Positions 1 through 7,349 of a DNA stretch of 27,335 nucleotides are shown here, piece after piece. Both the position numbers and the translations under genes were made by a program. Origin of the DNA: Clostridiales bacterium UBA7573 (GTDB taxonomy: Bacteria; Bacillota; Clostridia; Oscillospirales; CAG-272); NCBI GenBank assembly GCA_002477905.1, contig DLLB01000078.1, forward strand, positions 1 to 27,335, in the 5' to 3' direction. The first letter of the stretch is position 1. Each line of letters starts with the position of its first letter. Below the pieces are notes generated by a model. It made no database searches and was not told the origin of the DNA. It was given only the letters and a program-made list of their open reading frames with translations.

Positions 1-37
1 GGGGAGATTCCAAAATTTCAGATAACATTTTTGTCAT
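1..37 (-). CDS. Start of an unidentified leftward gene, cut by the window edge
   Basis: Read leftward, an ATG at 37-35 opens a frame that stays open to the window edge (first residues MTKMLSEILESP). About ten bases upstream is a GAAAGGAAG ribosome site, and further upstream an extended -10 box (TGCTATAAT, at 77-85), with no clear -35. The order of promoter, ribosome site and start codon supports a real gene divergent from the AraC gene at 281. Twelve residues are too few to assign a family. Confidence 0.45.
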   Translation of the reverse strand, partial: MTKMLSEILESP

Positions 38-148
38 AATTTTACTACTTCCTTTCAATTTTTTTGATTCTCTTTTATTATAGCATATCTCTTTGTATTT
101 TTCTTTACCGCAAAAGACATTTTATTTATAAAATCGGGATACTTGGAC

Positions 149-176
149 TTGACTTTTTTTGTATTTATGGTATAAT
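149..176 (+). promoter_or_regulatory. Promoter of the AraC gene at 281
   Basis: TTGACT at 149-154 and TATAAT at 171-176 are 16 bases apart, and the -10 is extended by TGG. The predicted leader before the start at 281 is about 100 bases; I see no convincing fold in it. Confidence 0.6.
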
Positions 177-280
177 ACCCATTGGGAAGTTTTGCGTTGC
201 AAGTCTTGGGACATACGTCTGCACACTGCCATACGCAGGGTTTCCTTGGTACAACGATTTCAAAAAAGGAGGGGGTTTCC

Positions 281-1219
281 ATGCCGATTCGCGCCGTTTC
301 ACCGAATCATTATGAAAAGACCAAAATGCGCATTCCCCTGACTGTATCAGAAATCATATCCATTCATTATTTCGAATATAACGCCAGTTTTTCTTTTCCA
401 GGGGAATCCCATGAATTTTGGGAAATTGTCATCGCAGATAAAGGCGACCTTTATCTGACCGCTGGCGATCGGGAATTGCAGTTGCACCCCGGAGATGTGT
501 TTTTACACCCACCCATGCAGTTTCACAACATCCGCACAGACGGGCGCACCGCGCCGAATTCTATCATTATATCCTTTTACTGCGATTGCCCCGCCTTGTA
601 CGCCGCCGCAGATAAATGCCTACGCACGACGCCGACCATGAGGCAAGCGTTGTCCGCCATTATCCGTGAAGCAAAGGTCGCGTTTACCACACCGCTCGGC
701 GATCCTTATACCGGAAAATTAATCCGTGCCAATGGAGAATTGCCGTTCGGAGCGGAAGAAGTGATTCAGAATTATCTGGAATTGATGCTGATTGATCTGA
801 TCCGCGGAAATTCCAAAGAAGCCAATCAGGAGATGCTGAATCACAAAGCAACCGCCAATCAGAGCTTAAAACGCGTGATTGCATACTTTGACGCACATAT
901 CGGAGAAAATCTGACGTTTGAGGAAATCTGTCGAAACTGTGCGCTTTCCTCCACTACCGTCAAGAAAATTTTCCGCACCACTTATGGATGTGGCGCTATG
1001 GAATACTTTATAAACCGTAAGGTGGAACGGGCAAAACAATTTATCCGGGAAGAAAGTTTGAACTTCACGGAAGTTTCTGAACGGCTCGGATTCAGTTCCA
1101 TTCATTATTTTTCCAAAGTTTTCAAATCCAAAACCGGCATGGCGCCCTCCGAATATGCACGTTCGGTAAAAGCTCTGCTGGAAAACTCCAACGATCAGAC
1201 CGATTCCGGTCAATCCTGA
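281..1219 (+). CDS. AraC family transcriptional regulator with cupin-like sensor domain
   Basis: This 312-residue protein has an N-terminal cupin-like half (about residues 45-120, with an E-F-W-E-I strand and an L-H-P-G-D-V-F-L-H-P turn) and a C-terminal pair of helix-turn-helix motifs (about 200-300; the second includes SERLGFSSIHYFSKVFK and the GMAPSEYA end typical of AraC/XylS proteins). Such proteins usually bind a sugar and activate a nearby carbohydrate gene. The start is the ATG at 281, since an AAAAAAGGAGGGGG ribosome site sits just before it; an upstream in-frame TTG at 182 has no such site. The gene converges on the DUF4832-like gene across a terminator. Its target is unknown; the adjacent GH13/DUF4832 genes are candidates by position only. 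Confidence 0.9.
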   Translation: MPIRAVSPNHYEKTKMRIPLTVSEIISIHYFEYNASFSFPGESHEFWEIVIADKGDLYLTAGDRELQLHPGDVFLHPPMQFHNIRTDGRTAPNSIIISFYCDCPALYAAADKCLRTTPTMRQALSAIIREAKVAFTTPLGDPYTGKLIRANGELPFGAEEVIQNYLELMLIDLIRGNSKEANQEMLNHKATANQSLKRVIAYFDAHIGENLTFEEICRNCALSSTTVKKIFRTTYGCGAMEYFINRKVERAKQFIREESLNFTEVSERLGFSSIHYFSKVFKSKTGMAPSEYARSVKALLENSNDQTDSGQS

Positions 1220-1226
1220 CAAACGC

Positions 1227-1278
1227 AAACAGGCTGGACAAAAGGGAGCATCCTTTCATTCAGCCTGTTTTTATTTTT
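1227..1278 (+). terminator. Terminator after the first AraC gene
   Basis: AAACAGGCTG (1227-1236) pairs perfectly with CAGCCTGTTT (1261-1270), followed by TTATTTTTCT. The loop is long (24 bases). It lies between convergent genes; read leftward the U tract is poor. Confidence 0.7.
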
Positions 1279-1287
1279 CTACTGCGC

Positions 1288-2637
1288 TTACACCGTCGCA
1301 ACCTGTACTTCCGCAAGATCATACAGTCCATCCGGACGGCGGATCTTGGAGGTGAGCGCAAGCGAGAGCGGTGTATCCCCCTCATAAATTCCAACGGCAA
1401 ACCGATAATTTCCGGGGGCAAGTGCCGGCAGTTGCAAGGAGATTGCAAAACGGCGTTTGCTTTCTCCGGAAAGCTCCCGCAAATCGGGGGCAGAAAACAC
1501 CGGCTGATGTACAGTACCCGCCGCGTCTATCAAAGCAATACGCAAGGTGTAGGGATGATATGCCGGTGCAAACCCGCGATTTTCCAGTTCCAATACGATT
1601 TCATTTTCATGGTCCGCAAACAACGTGCCGCATTCCAAACCGCGCACAAAGTACCAAAAGCCCAACCGATTTGCCGCATATTCGGTAAAATACTGCATTT
1701 TGGGCAACCATTCAAAAAGGTATCCATGAAAACCGCAATAGGTGGCATGCCCGCGCCGCAGCGCCTCCAAAATCCGAAAACCATCCCCGGTATATTCCGA
1801 CGTTGTTTGTTGGCAATGCTGGCATTCCAGATCCACCGGCGCACGCGCGCCGAGCAGATCAAAATATGCCGGACGGGCAAGCGTGTCATATCCGTAATCG
1901 TTCGCATAGGTGCTGACGCTGACAGAATCATCCCGGAGCCCAACGCCCGCAAAACGGCACAGATCCAACAGTTTGGCGGCGGCTTCCGGCGAGGTTTTTT
2001 CCGCTTCTTTGATCATATCGTCGTTGATCAGAATTCTGGTTTTGGGGAAATAGCGCAAGTGCATTGCAAGATGTGTGCGGAGCGTTTCGGGATCATAGAC
2101 CGTCTGACTGCCAAACCAAGTGTGCCCTTCTCCCCAGGTGCCGAACGTTCCCACATCCACAAATTCAATTTCTTCGCGCCCGTCAAACTGTGCGCCGTAA
2201 GCTTTCATCAACCGCTCCAGGCACGCAAGATATACCGGATCGTGATAGACCGGCTCATGCACGCCGTCTGCTTTACCGGGCGGGCAAAGGATGCTTTTGG
2301 CGCCTTTTTCATACACCCATAAAGGCGTTGCCTCAAAGCTCCCCTCATAAGTACAAAGCCGCAATGCAAAGCGCAGACCATAGGGACGATAGCGCGCGAT
2401 AATCTTTTCGATTTCGGAAAAGTCTATTTTTCCTTCTTCTTTTTCAACATCTATCCAATCAAAACGCAGATACAAATGATGCATACCGGGAAAATCCGAA
2501 AACGGATTTCCATCCGGAAGCTGATCCCGGTATTTCGCGCTTTGAAATCCGTTGTCTACATAATGATAATACCATCCCTTATGAGGATTGGCAAGTACGG
2601 TCTTATCGTCCGCCAGCCGCTTAAAATCGTAATACAT
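1288..2637 (-). CDS. DUF4832/DUF4874-like TIM-barrel protein, putative glycoside hydrolase
   Basis: The product is 449 residues with no signal peptide, so probably cytoplasmic. The N-terminal two thirds looks like a clan GH-A (GH42-like) barrel: an N-P-H-K-G-W opening (about 17-22), a Y-L-R-F-D-W strand (56-61), V-E-K-E-E-G-K-I-D (64-72) and VGTFGTWGEGH (162-172), whose E170 is a candidate acid/base. The last 100 residues look like a beta-sandwich. I match it to DUF4832/DUF4874 proteins from memory; the substrate is unknown. The ATG at 2637 is chosen because AAAGGGAG lies seven bases before it; the TTG at 2658 overlaps that site. It follows the GH13 gene by 100 bases and also has its own promoter. 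Confidence 0.75.
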   Translation of the reverse strand: MYYDFKRLADDKTVLANPHKGWYYHYVDNGFQSAKYRDQLPDGNPFSDFPGMHHLYLRFDWIDVEKEEGKIDFSEIEKIIARYRPYGLRFALRLCTYEGSFEATPLWVYEKGAKSILCPPGKADGVHEPVYHDPVYLACLERLMKAYGAQFDGREEIEFVDVGTFGTWGEGHTWFGSQTVYDPETLRTHLAMHLRYFPKTRILINDDMIKEAEKTSPEAAAKLLDLCRFAGVGLRDDSVSVSTYANDYGYDTLARPAYFDLLGARAPVDLECQHCQQTTSEYTGDGFRILEALRRGHATYCGFHGYLFEWLPKMQYFTEYAANRLGFWYFVRGLECGTLFADHENEIVLELENRGFAPAYHPYTLRIALIDAAGTVHQPVFSAPDLRELSGESKRRFAISLQLPALAPGNYRFAVGIYEGDTPLSLALTSKIRRPDGLYDLAEVQVATV

Positions 2638-2641
2638 AAAA

Positions 2642-2715
2642 AAACTCCCTTTCCGCAATCCAACTCTGATATGCTATGATTCTATCAGAATTCTTCCGCA
2701 TTGTCAAGGGAGTTT
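2642..2715 (-). repeat. Inverted repeat that can mask the ribosome site of the DUF4832-like gene
   Basis: On the leftward strand AAACTCCCTT (2715-2706) is perfectly complementary to AAGGGAGTTT (2651-2642), which contains the ribosome site of the gene starting at 2637. Two G-U pairs could lengthen the stem. Only RNA reading through from the GH13 gene would contain both arms; RNA from the internal promoter would have only the second. See findings. Confidence 0.55.
2679..2707 (-). promoter_or_regulatory. Internal promoter of the DUF4832-like gene
   Basis: Read leftward, TTGACA (2707-2702) and TAGAAT (2684-2679) are 17 bases apart. This close match to the vegetative consensus lies in the 100-base gap after the GH13 gene. 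Confidence 0.75.
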
Positions 2716-2737
2716 CCGTAAAAAAGTAACGGTTTCG

Positions 2738-4015
2738 TCAGCGAAGTACCGCGACGCCGTAAGGTGCAAATTGCAGGGAGGTGTCCATGATTGCACGATG
2801 CAGGAAAATCGGCTGTGTCTGCGGTGGAACAGAACATTCCGCCGCACAGTCCGCACAGTTGACATAGATCTGCAGAACGGTTTCTCCGTCTGTCCGCGTA
2901 AAATGCAACACAGGCACCGGCGTATCCTGTAAAACGGAAATGGCACCGTCTTTCAAAAACGGATACGCATGGCGCAATGCGCAAAGCGCCTGGATCAGAT
3001 CGTGCCGCTGTTTTCCTGTCTCTTTTTGCAGATTTGCCCAGTCGATACCGATGCGTTTTCCGTAAAAGCGATTGGAAAACATGCACTGCTCCAGCGTATC
3101 TGCCATTTCATTCCCGTTCCACAGCATTACGCCGCCCGGCAAAGTGAACATCAGTGCATGGTACGCGTCGCAAGCCGCCGTTCCCAAAACGACCTCTGCA
3201 CGTTTCGGGTAAGTATCGCTTGCAATATCATGATTTTCCAACATGTTCACAACCTTGAAATGATACTTCTCTGCATAGGCAATTTGCTCTGTAAGCGTCT
3301 TTGCCGGTGTCTTAGCCGCAAACAACGCTTTCGGATCAAACCGCGCATAGCAAAGATCAAACACGCTGTCCGTGTGGGAAACCTGCCATCCCTCATTGAA
3401 CATGACAAGTTGCGGATGCATTTCGCGCAGTGCGTTCACACTTTCCTCCCAAAAGGACAGCGGAACTTCGTCTCCGACATCACACCGGAATCCGTCCACA
3501 CCATATTCCTCCACAAACATCCGCATATTGGAGGTAAGGTATGCGCGCGCCTCCGGATTTTCATAATTGATCCGCGCAAACGGCCAGCGATCCCCAACCG
3601 TGATCTGTCCATTGGCTTCCTGTTTGACATAATCCGGGTGCTCCCGAATGAACACTGCGTTCGCGCTGCAATGCAGATAAACCAGATCCAACATGACTTT
3701 CAATCCGAGCGCATGTGCGCGGGTGATAAACGCTTTTAAGTCTGCGTCGGTGCCGTATTCTTCATCCACATGGAAATAATCTTTGATTTTATAAGGATTC
3801 TTTGGATTGTTGGTACCGGAAGCAATCTGTCTTGGACTCCATGTGGCGCGGTCTTCACTGTCATCTTCACAGAACATCGGGCATAGATAAACAAAATCCG
3901 TACCAAGCTCCTTTAGATAGGGCAATAGTTGTGCGGCAGATGAAAGCGTTCCCTGCGGGGTGAACGCACGCAAAGAAATCTGATAAATAATCGACTGTTC
4001 GGCTCTGTCTGACAT
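2738..4015 (-). CDS. GH13 alpha-amylase family protein, cytoplasmic
   Basis: This 425-residue protein has the GH13 barrel motifs in order: region I DLVYLH (D110-H115), region II GFRCDVGDEVP with nucleophile D179, region III MFNEGW with acid/base E208, and region IV ENHD with D263. A short C-terminal beta domain follows. Without a signal peptide it probably acts on imported oligosaccharides. Region I has Leu where most GH13 enzymes have Asn (DxxxNH), so substrate preference may differ. The ATG at 4015 is chosen because a GGAGGAAGGAAAG ribosome site precedes it; the longer frame to 4075 has none. It is divergent from the AraC gene at 4257 and upstream of the DUF4832-like gene. The exact specificity cannot be read from sequence. 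Confidence 0.88.
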   Translation of the reverse strand: MSDRAEQSIIYQISLRAFTPQGTLSSAAQLLPYLKELGTDFVYLCPMFCEDDSEDRATWSPRQIASGTNNPKNPYKIKDYFHVDEEYGTDADLKAFITRAHALGLKVMLDLVYLHCSANAVFIREHPDYVKQEANGQITVGDRWPFARINYENPEARAYLTSNMRMFVEEYGVDGFRCDVGDEVPLSFWEESVNALREMHPQLVMFNEGWQVSHTDSVFDLCYARFDPKALFAAKTPAKTLTEQIAYAEKYHFKVVNMLENHDIASDTYPKRAEVVLGTAACDAYHALMFTLPGGVMLWNGNEMADTLEQCMFSNRFYGKRIGIDWANLQKETGKQRHDLIQALCALRHAYPFLKDGAISVLQDTPVPVLHFTRTDGETVLQIYVNCADCAAECSVPPQTQPIFLHRAIMDTSLQFAPYGVAVLR

Positions 4016-4065
4016 ACTCTTTCCTTCCTCCGTTTTTGCAGGTAAATTCCCTGCTCTTTTCTTTG

Positions 4066-4094
4066 ATTGTAGCACAAAGCGGCAGAAAATACAA
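4066..4094 (-). promoter_or_regulatory. Promoter of the GH13 gene
   Basis: Read leftward, TTGTAT (4094-4089) and TACAAT (4071-4066) are 17 bases apart, giving a leader of about 55 bases before the start at 4015. Confidence 0.6.
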
Positions 4095-4098
4095 GGAT

Positions 4099-4126
4099 GA
4101 AAATTTGCAAAAAGGTTTGCATTTTC
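4099..4126. promoter_or_regulatory. Candidate operator between the GH13 and AraC promoters
   Basis: TGCAAA (4106-4111) and TTTGCA (4116-4121) form a perfect palindrome around AAGG, and flanking GAAAAT/TTTTC extends it with one mismatch. It lies just upstream of both divergent -35 boxes (4089-4094 leftward, 4131-4136 rightward), a usual place for an activator. Which protein binds it is inference; the AraC protein at 4257 is the first candidate. Confidence 0.4.
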
Positions 4127-4130
4127 GCAC

Positions 4131-4159
4131 TTGCTTTTTCTAAAAGAATCTGTTATAAT
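4131..4159 (+). promoter_or_regulatory. Promoter of the second AraC gene
   Basis: TTGCTT (4131-4136) and TATAAT (4154-4159) are 17 bases apart. The leader to the start at 4257 is about 90 bases. Confidence 0.65.
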
Positions 4160-4256
4160 TTACAATATTATAATTAAAAGACAATAAACACAAAAACAGC
4201 TACGATTCAAAAAGCTGAAAATCCCAACAAAAAACAGAGCCGGAGGGGTTTGAAAA

Positions 4257-5033
4257 ATGTTACCGCCGTTTTATATTACGGATTTTCTCGGCGCGTTTGA
4301 AAATTTCCGCCGCCCCACTCGTTTTGCAACGAAGCCGCGGGATTTCTGCGTCTTAAGTTATCGCTTGGAAGGAGATGTCACCTTTTGGCAGGGAACCAAA
4401 TCTTTTCACGCGCAAAGCGAAGATCTGGTGTTTATTCCACGGCATCTTGCCTATCGGCAGGAAAACCCCAAACCGGAACGGCTGATCGCCGTTCATTTTG
4501 AAAGCGACCGTCCGCTCCCCCGTGAAATCGCGGTCTGTCACGCTGCCTCCCCTGCCCAAACGGCAGACGCCTTTTTCACGCTGTTACACGCCTATGAGAG
4601 ATCGCTGCCGCTTGCCCAACAACTCGCGGCGTTTTATCATTTGTGCAGTCTGATTCCCACGGGCGCGGCTTCTACCTACCCGCCGGTATTCCGCGTCGCG
4701 ATGGCGTATTTTTCCGGGCACTATCTGCAAGCGCAGTTCTCCGTTTCCGAATGGGCGAAAAATACCGGCATTTCACAATCTTACCTGCGTACGCTCTGCC
4801 TGCAATACCTTGGCGTATCTCCGAATGCGTATCTTGCCTCTCAGCGTTTTGCGCGTGCAAAAGCACTGCTCTCCTCCGGATACTACACTGTGGGAACGGT
4901 GGCGGCACTTTGCGGCTATGAAAATCCGAAAAATTTTTCCACCGCGTTTGCCAAGCACTCCGGCTTTTCCCCGCGCGATTTTCTTTCGGGGAAAGATCCG
5001 TCCGTTTCCTGCCCTGTAAAACCACAAAAATAA
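4257..5033 (+). CDS. AraC family transcriptional regulator
   Basis: A 258-residue protein: a shortened cupin-type sensor half (about 20-90, including Y-R-L-E-G-D-V-T-F-W and S-E-D-L-V-F-I-P) and an AraC double helix-turn-helix (about 140-245, with SVSEWAKNTGISQSYL in the first motif and VAALCGYENPKNFSTAF, GFSPRDFL in the second). A CGGAGGGG ribosome site precedes the ATG. The divergent layout with the GH13 gene, and the palindrome between them, suggest it controls GH13 and perhaps itself in response to an oligosaccharide or its product. This is inferred from layout only. Confidence 0.9.
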   Translation: MLPPFYITDFLGAFENFRRPTRFATKPRDFCVLSYRLEGDVTFWQGTKSFHAQSEDLVFIPRHLAYRQENPKPERLIAVHFESDRPLPREIAVCHAASPAQTADAFFTLLHAYERSLPLAQQLAAFYHLCSLIPTGAASTYPPVFRVAMAYFSGHYLQAQFSVSEWAKNTGISQSYLRTLCLQYLGVSPNAYLASQRFARAKALLSSGYYTVGTVAALCGYENPKNFSTAFAKHSGFSPRDFLSGKDPSVSCPVKPQK

Positions 5034-5034
5034 A

Positions 5035-5060
5035 AAAACGCAGTCGATACCCTGCGTTTT
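5035..5060. terminator. Terminator after the second AraC gene, probably active in both directions
   Basis: AAAACGCAG (5035-5043) pairs with CTGCGTTTT (5052-5060) around an eight-base loop. Rightward the U tract is short. Leftward the stem is followed by TTTTTTTATTTTT, so it could also end leftward RNA coming from the ATPase gene across the PAP2 gene. Confidence 0.65.
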
Positions 5061-5099
5061 GTAAAAACATCCTTATGATTGATAAAGGAGATTTTCATT

Positions 5100-5705
5100 A
5101 TGCTCGGCTTTCCGGACACCTTTTTTGCCGGCTTTGATCTTACGATCTTACGTTGGTTTCATAAACTTGCGGAATGCGGCGGCATCGTTTTTACGCCGTT
5201 TTTCAGCATACTCAGCATGCTTGGAAAGTGGGGGCTTGCCATGATCCTGTGCGGCGGCATTCTCTGCCTGTTTTCCAAAACCCGCAAATGCGGTTTTTCA
5301 ATCCTGCTGTCCCTTGCCCTTTGCGCATTGTTTACCAACTGCCTTGCAAAACCTCTCATCGGGCGTTTACGCCCCTATCTACGTTATGAAGAAATCGCCG
5401 TTTACTGGCAGGCAGTAGGCAGTCCGATGCAAAGCGACGCCTCTTTCCCCTCCGGACACACTGCCGCCGCAAGTGCCTTTGCGGTCGCCGTTTTTCTTGC
5501 GCAGGGGAAACGATGGCTGTGGTTTGCCTTTGTTTTTCCGCTACTCATGGGATGCTCCCGTCTATATTTGATGGTACACTATCCGACGGACATCCTCGGC
5601 GGTTTTCTTTTCGGTGTACTCGCTGCGCTTCTTGCCGCATGGCTTGTCCGGAAATTATGGGATCAGGATTCAAATTCTTTCGCATGGCGGCGAAAGAAAT
5701 CCTGA
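5100..5705 (+). CDS. PAP2 family membrane phosphatase
   Basis: This 201-residue membrane protein has the full three-part PAP2/acid phosphatase signature: K84-x6-R91-P92, P117-S-G-H120, and S153-R154-x5-H160-x3-D164. Several hydrophobic segments surround these, as in the PgpB/BcrC-like and YodM-like families, which remove phosphate from lipid phosphates such as undecaprenyl pyrophosphate or phosphatidylglycerol phosphate on the outer membrane face. Which lipid is used here cannot be told. The ATG at 5100 is chosen because AAAGGAG ends nine bases before it; an upstream TTG at 5079 lies before that site. The last 43 bases overlap the end of the convergent ATPase gene. Confidence 0.9.
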   Translation: MLGFPDTFFAGFDLTILRWFHKLAECGGIVFTPFFSILSMLGKWGLAMILCGGILCLFSKTRKCGFSILLSLALCALFTNCLAKPLIGRLRPYLRYEEIAVYWQAVGSPMQSDASFPSGHTAAASAFAVAVFLAQGKRWLWFAFVFPLLMGCSRLYLMVHYPTDILGGFLFGVLAALLAAWLVRKLWDQDSNSFAWRRKKS

Positions 5706-6559
5706 TATAAGCGCACAGCGGAAAGCTCTGTCCACGGTTTTACCCGCGCAGGCGTTTCATCCAGATCATAAATCCGGCTCTCCCGCATGGCAAGCAAAAA
5801 CGGCGAATGCGTCGCAATCACCAATTGACACCGATAAAAGCGTACCGCCTCCTCTAAAAATGTCGCCAGCTCCATCTGCAAAGCGGCGCTTAAACTGTTT
5901 TCCGGCTCGTCCAACAAAAACAATGCGTTTTCCGTGATGGTCTGGGTAAAATACAGATAGGCGCTTTCCCCGTTGGATTTCCCACATAGGTGCCTTGGCA
6001 AACGGCGTTCCACATATTGATTTTTGCTGCTGCGCCGGATTTCCGTCCGCTGTTTCAGGCTTTCATAATCTGCAAGGGAACGCAGCTGAAACGGCGATCC
6101 GGTATCCGCCTCATGCTTGAGCTGTTCATAGGTCTGGAACAATTCCTCCCGTCGGGTATCCAAGCCTGCATTGGTACTTTGCACATCCAAAAGAAAGTCA
6201 AATACATCCTCACTTGCAATCATCCGGCTATATGCGGGAAGCGCACGGTCTTCTTCCGTTTCATAGCGACATAGCGGCAAATAATCCTCTAAGCACGGGG
6301 AATCTCCGGCATCTGTGCGCCGACGCAATCCGGTTTTCGCCGCAAGAATCTTCAAAAGCGTGGATTTACCGGAGCCATTGGTACCGTAAAAAATCGTGAT
6401 TGGCGCAAATGCCAAATGCGAAAGCTGTTTATACGGAAAAATTTTGAATGGATATGCCGAATCCGCGTAACAGGACATCTCCAGCTTCGGCGGAAAAGAC
6501 AAAATATACGCGGCTTCCGCAGATTCGTCGGGGAGATCAAAACTTTTTAAATACAACAC
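5663..6559 (-). CDS. Stand-alone AAA/ABC-type ATPase (COG3910-like)
   Basis: The roughly 298-residue protein has a Walker A GTNGSGKST (59-67), an ABC-signature-like KSNGES (194-199), Walker B ALFLLDEPEN (212-221) and a switch histidine in ATHSPF (H251). There are no membrane segments or obvious partner domain, and the span between Walker A and signature is short, as in COG3910-type ATPases and some OLD/RecF-like ones. Its role is unknown. The GTG at 6559 follows a GAGAGG site by eight bases; an in-frame GTG at 6568 overlaps that site. The gene is last in the leftward mntP operon, 40 bases after the AlkD-like gene, and its end overlaps the PAP2 gene. Confidence 0.8.
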   Translation of the reverse strand: MLYLKSFDLPDESAEAAYILSFPPKLEMSCYADSAYPFKIFPYKQLSHLAFAPITIFYGTNGSGKSTLLKILAAKTGLRRRTDAGDSPCLEDYLPLCRYETEEDRALPAYSRMIASEDVFDFLLDVQSTNAGLDTRREELFQTYEQLKHEADTGSPFQLRSLADYESLKQRTEIRRSSKNQYVERRLPRHLCGKSNGESAYLYFTQTITENALFLLDEPENSLSAALQMELATFLEEAVRFYRCQLVIATHSPFLLAMRESRIYDLDETPARVKPWTELSAVRLYQDFFRRHAKEFES

Positions 6560-6599
6560 GAAAAACACCTCTCAACCGGACGTTCTTGTCGTTATTTCG

Positions 6600-7349
6600 T
6601 CAAAGCAGGGTACGCAGGCAGGCTTTCCGTTCTTCGGAAACCCGATAACTCTCCAGCGCTTTCCGAATGGCGCGATTGTGCGTTTCGGGTGGCAGACGGT
6701 GCTCCGTGAAATACGGCAAAATTGCCGCATCCTGTTTGGCTAACAGCGTGGCAAAATACCATGCCGCCATCATATGCACATAGTATGCATCGTAGATTTG
6801 CTTGGAAACCGTGCCTTTTGCCACCGCTGTCAGCGCAGAGGCGGGATAAGGAGCAAGAGAAGCAATTACTGCGTCCGGATAGGCAACATCAAACCGATCC
6901 TCCGCAAAATACCGCATCAAAAGTCCGATCCCGAACCGCACAGTGAAAGCATGGGAAACATGCAGATACTGCTCTGCCTTCGGCAGAATCCACATCGGAT
7001 CGCGATCAAACGACCGGATATGGAGCAGGTCGCAGGTTGCCCAATTATCCACATACGGTAAAAACCGTTCCAACGCGCAAAGCGCGTCCTCGCGATCACG
7101 CAAACGTTCAATACAAAGACCGTGCAGATTATTTTCTTCATAGTAGCCGTGCGGCAGTTCCGCACAGTAAATGCGGGAATCCGCGCATGCCGCCAGTTCT
7201 TTTGCATAGGCACGCAGAAGCGGCGTACGCACCCCGATCACCGTTTCGGGCGGCAAACTCGGAAGCAACGCACTTTGAAAATCCCGATAGGAGACATCCG
7301 CGTGGGCAAACAGCCATGCACGGACGCGCTCGGAAACCGCATTCCTCAT
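6600..7349 (-). CDS. AlkD-like DNA alkylation repair protein
   Basis: A 249-residue, all-helical HEAT-repeat protein of the COG4912 family, whose studied member (Bacillus cereus AlkD) removes N3- and N7-alkylated bases. VDNWATCD (100-107) keeps the Trp and Asp, four residues apart, that AlkD uses at its active site (here W103 and D107), and HNRAIRKALESYR near the C-terminus matches the family end. Length is near the family norm. The ATG overlaps the stop of the exchanger gene as ATGA, and I see no strong ribosome site, so translation is probably coupled. Why a repair enzyme lies in a manganese-controlled operon is unknown. Confidence 0.88.
   Translation of the reverse strand: MRNAVSERVRAWLFAHADVSYRDFQSALLPSLPPETVIGVRTPLLRAYAKELAACADSRIYCAELPHGYYEENNLHGLCIERLRDREDALCALERFLPYVDNWATCDLLHIRSFDRDPMWILPKAEQYLHVSHAFTVRFGIGLLMRYFAEDRFDVAYPDAVIASLAPYPASALTAVAKGTVSKQIYDAYYVHMMAAWYFATLLAKQDAAILPYFTEHRLPPETHNRAIRKALESYRVSEERKACLRTLL

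Noticed and set aside
55..282. Leftward 75-residue frame before the first AraC gene
   Set aside because: It spans the AraC promoter and leader and lacks a ribosome site. The short frame starting at 37 has better signals.
1432..2322. Rightward open frame opposite the DUF4832-like gene
   Set aside because: It shows a shadow-type composition, no ribosome site and no domain, while the leftward frame has a good start and fold-like motifs.
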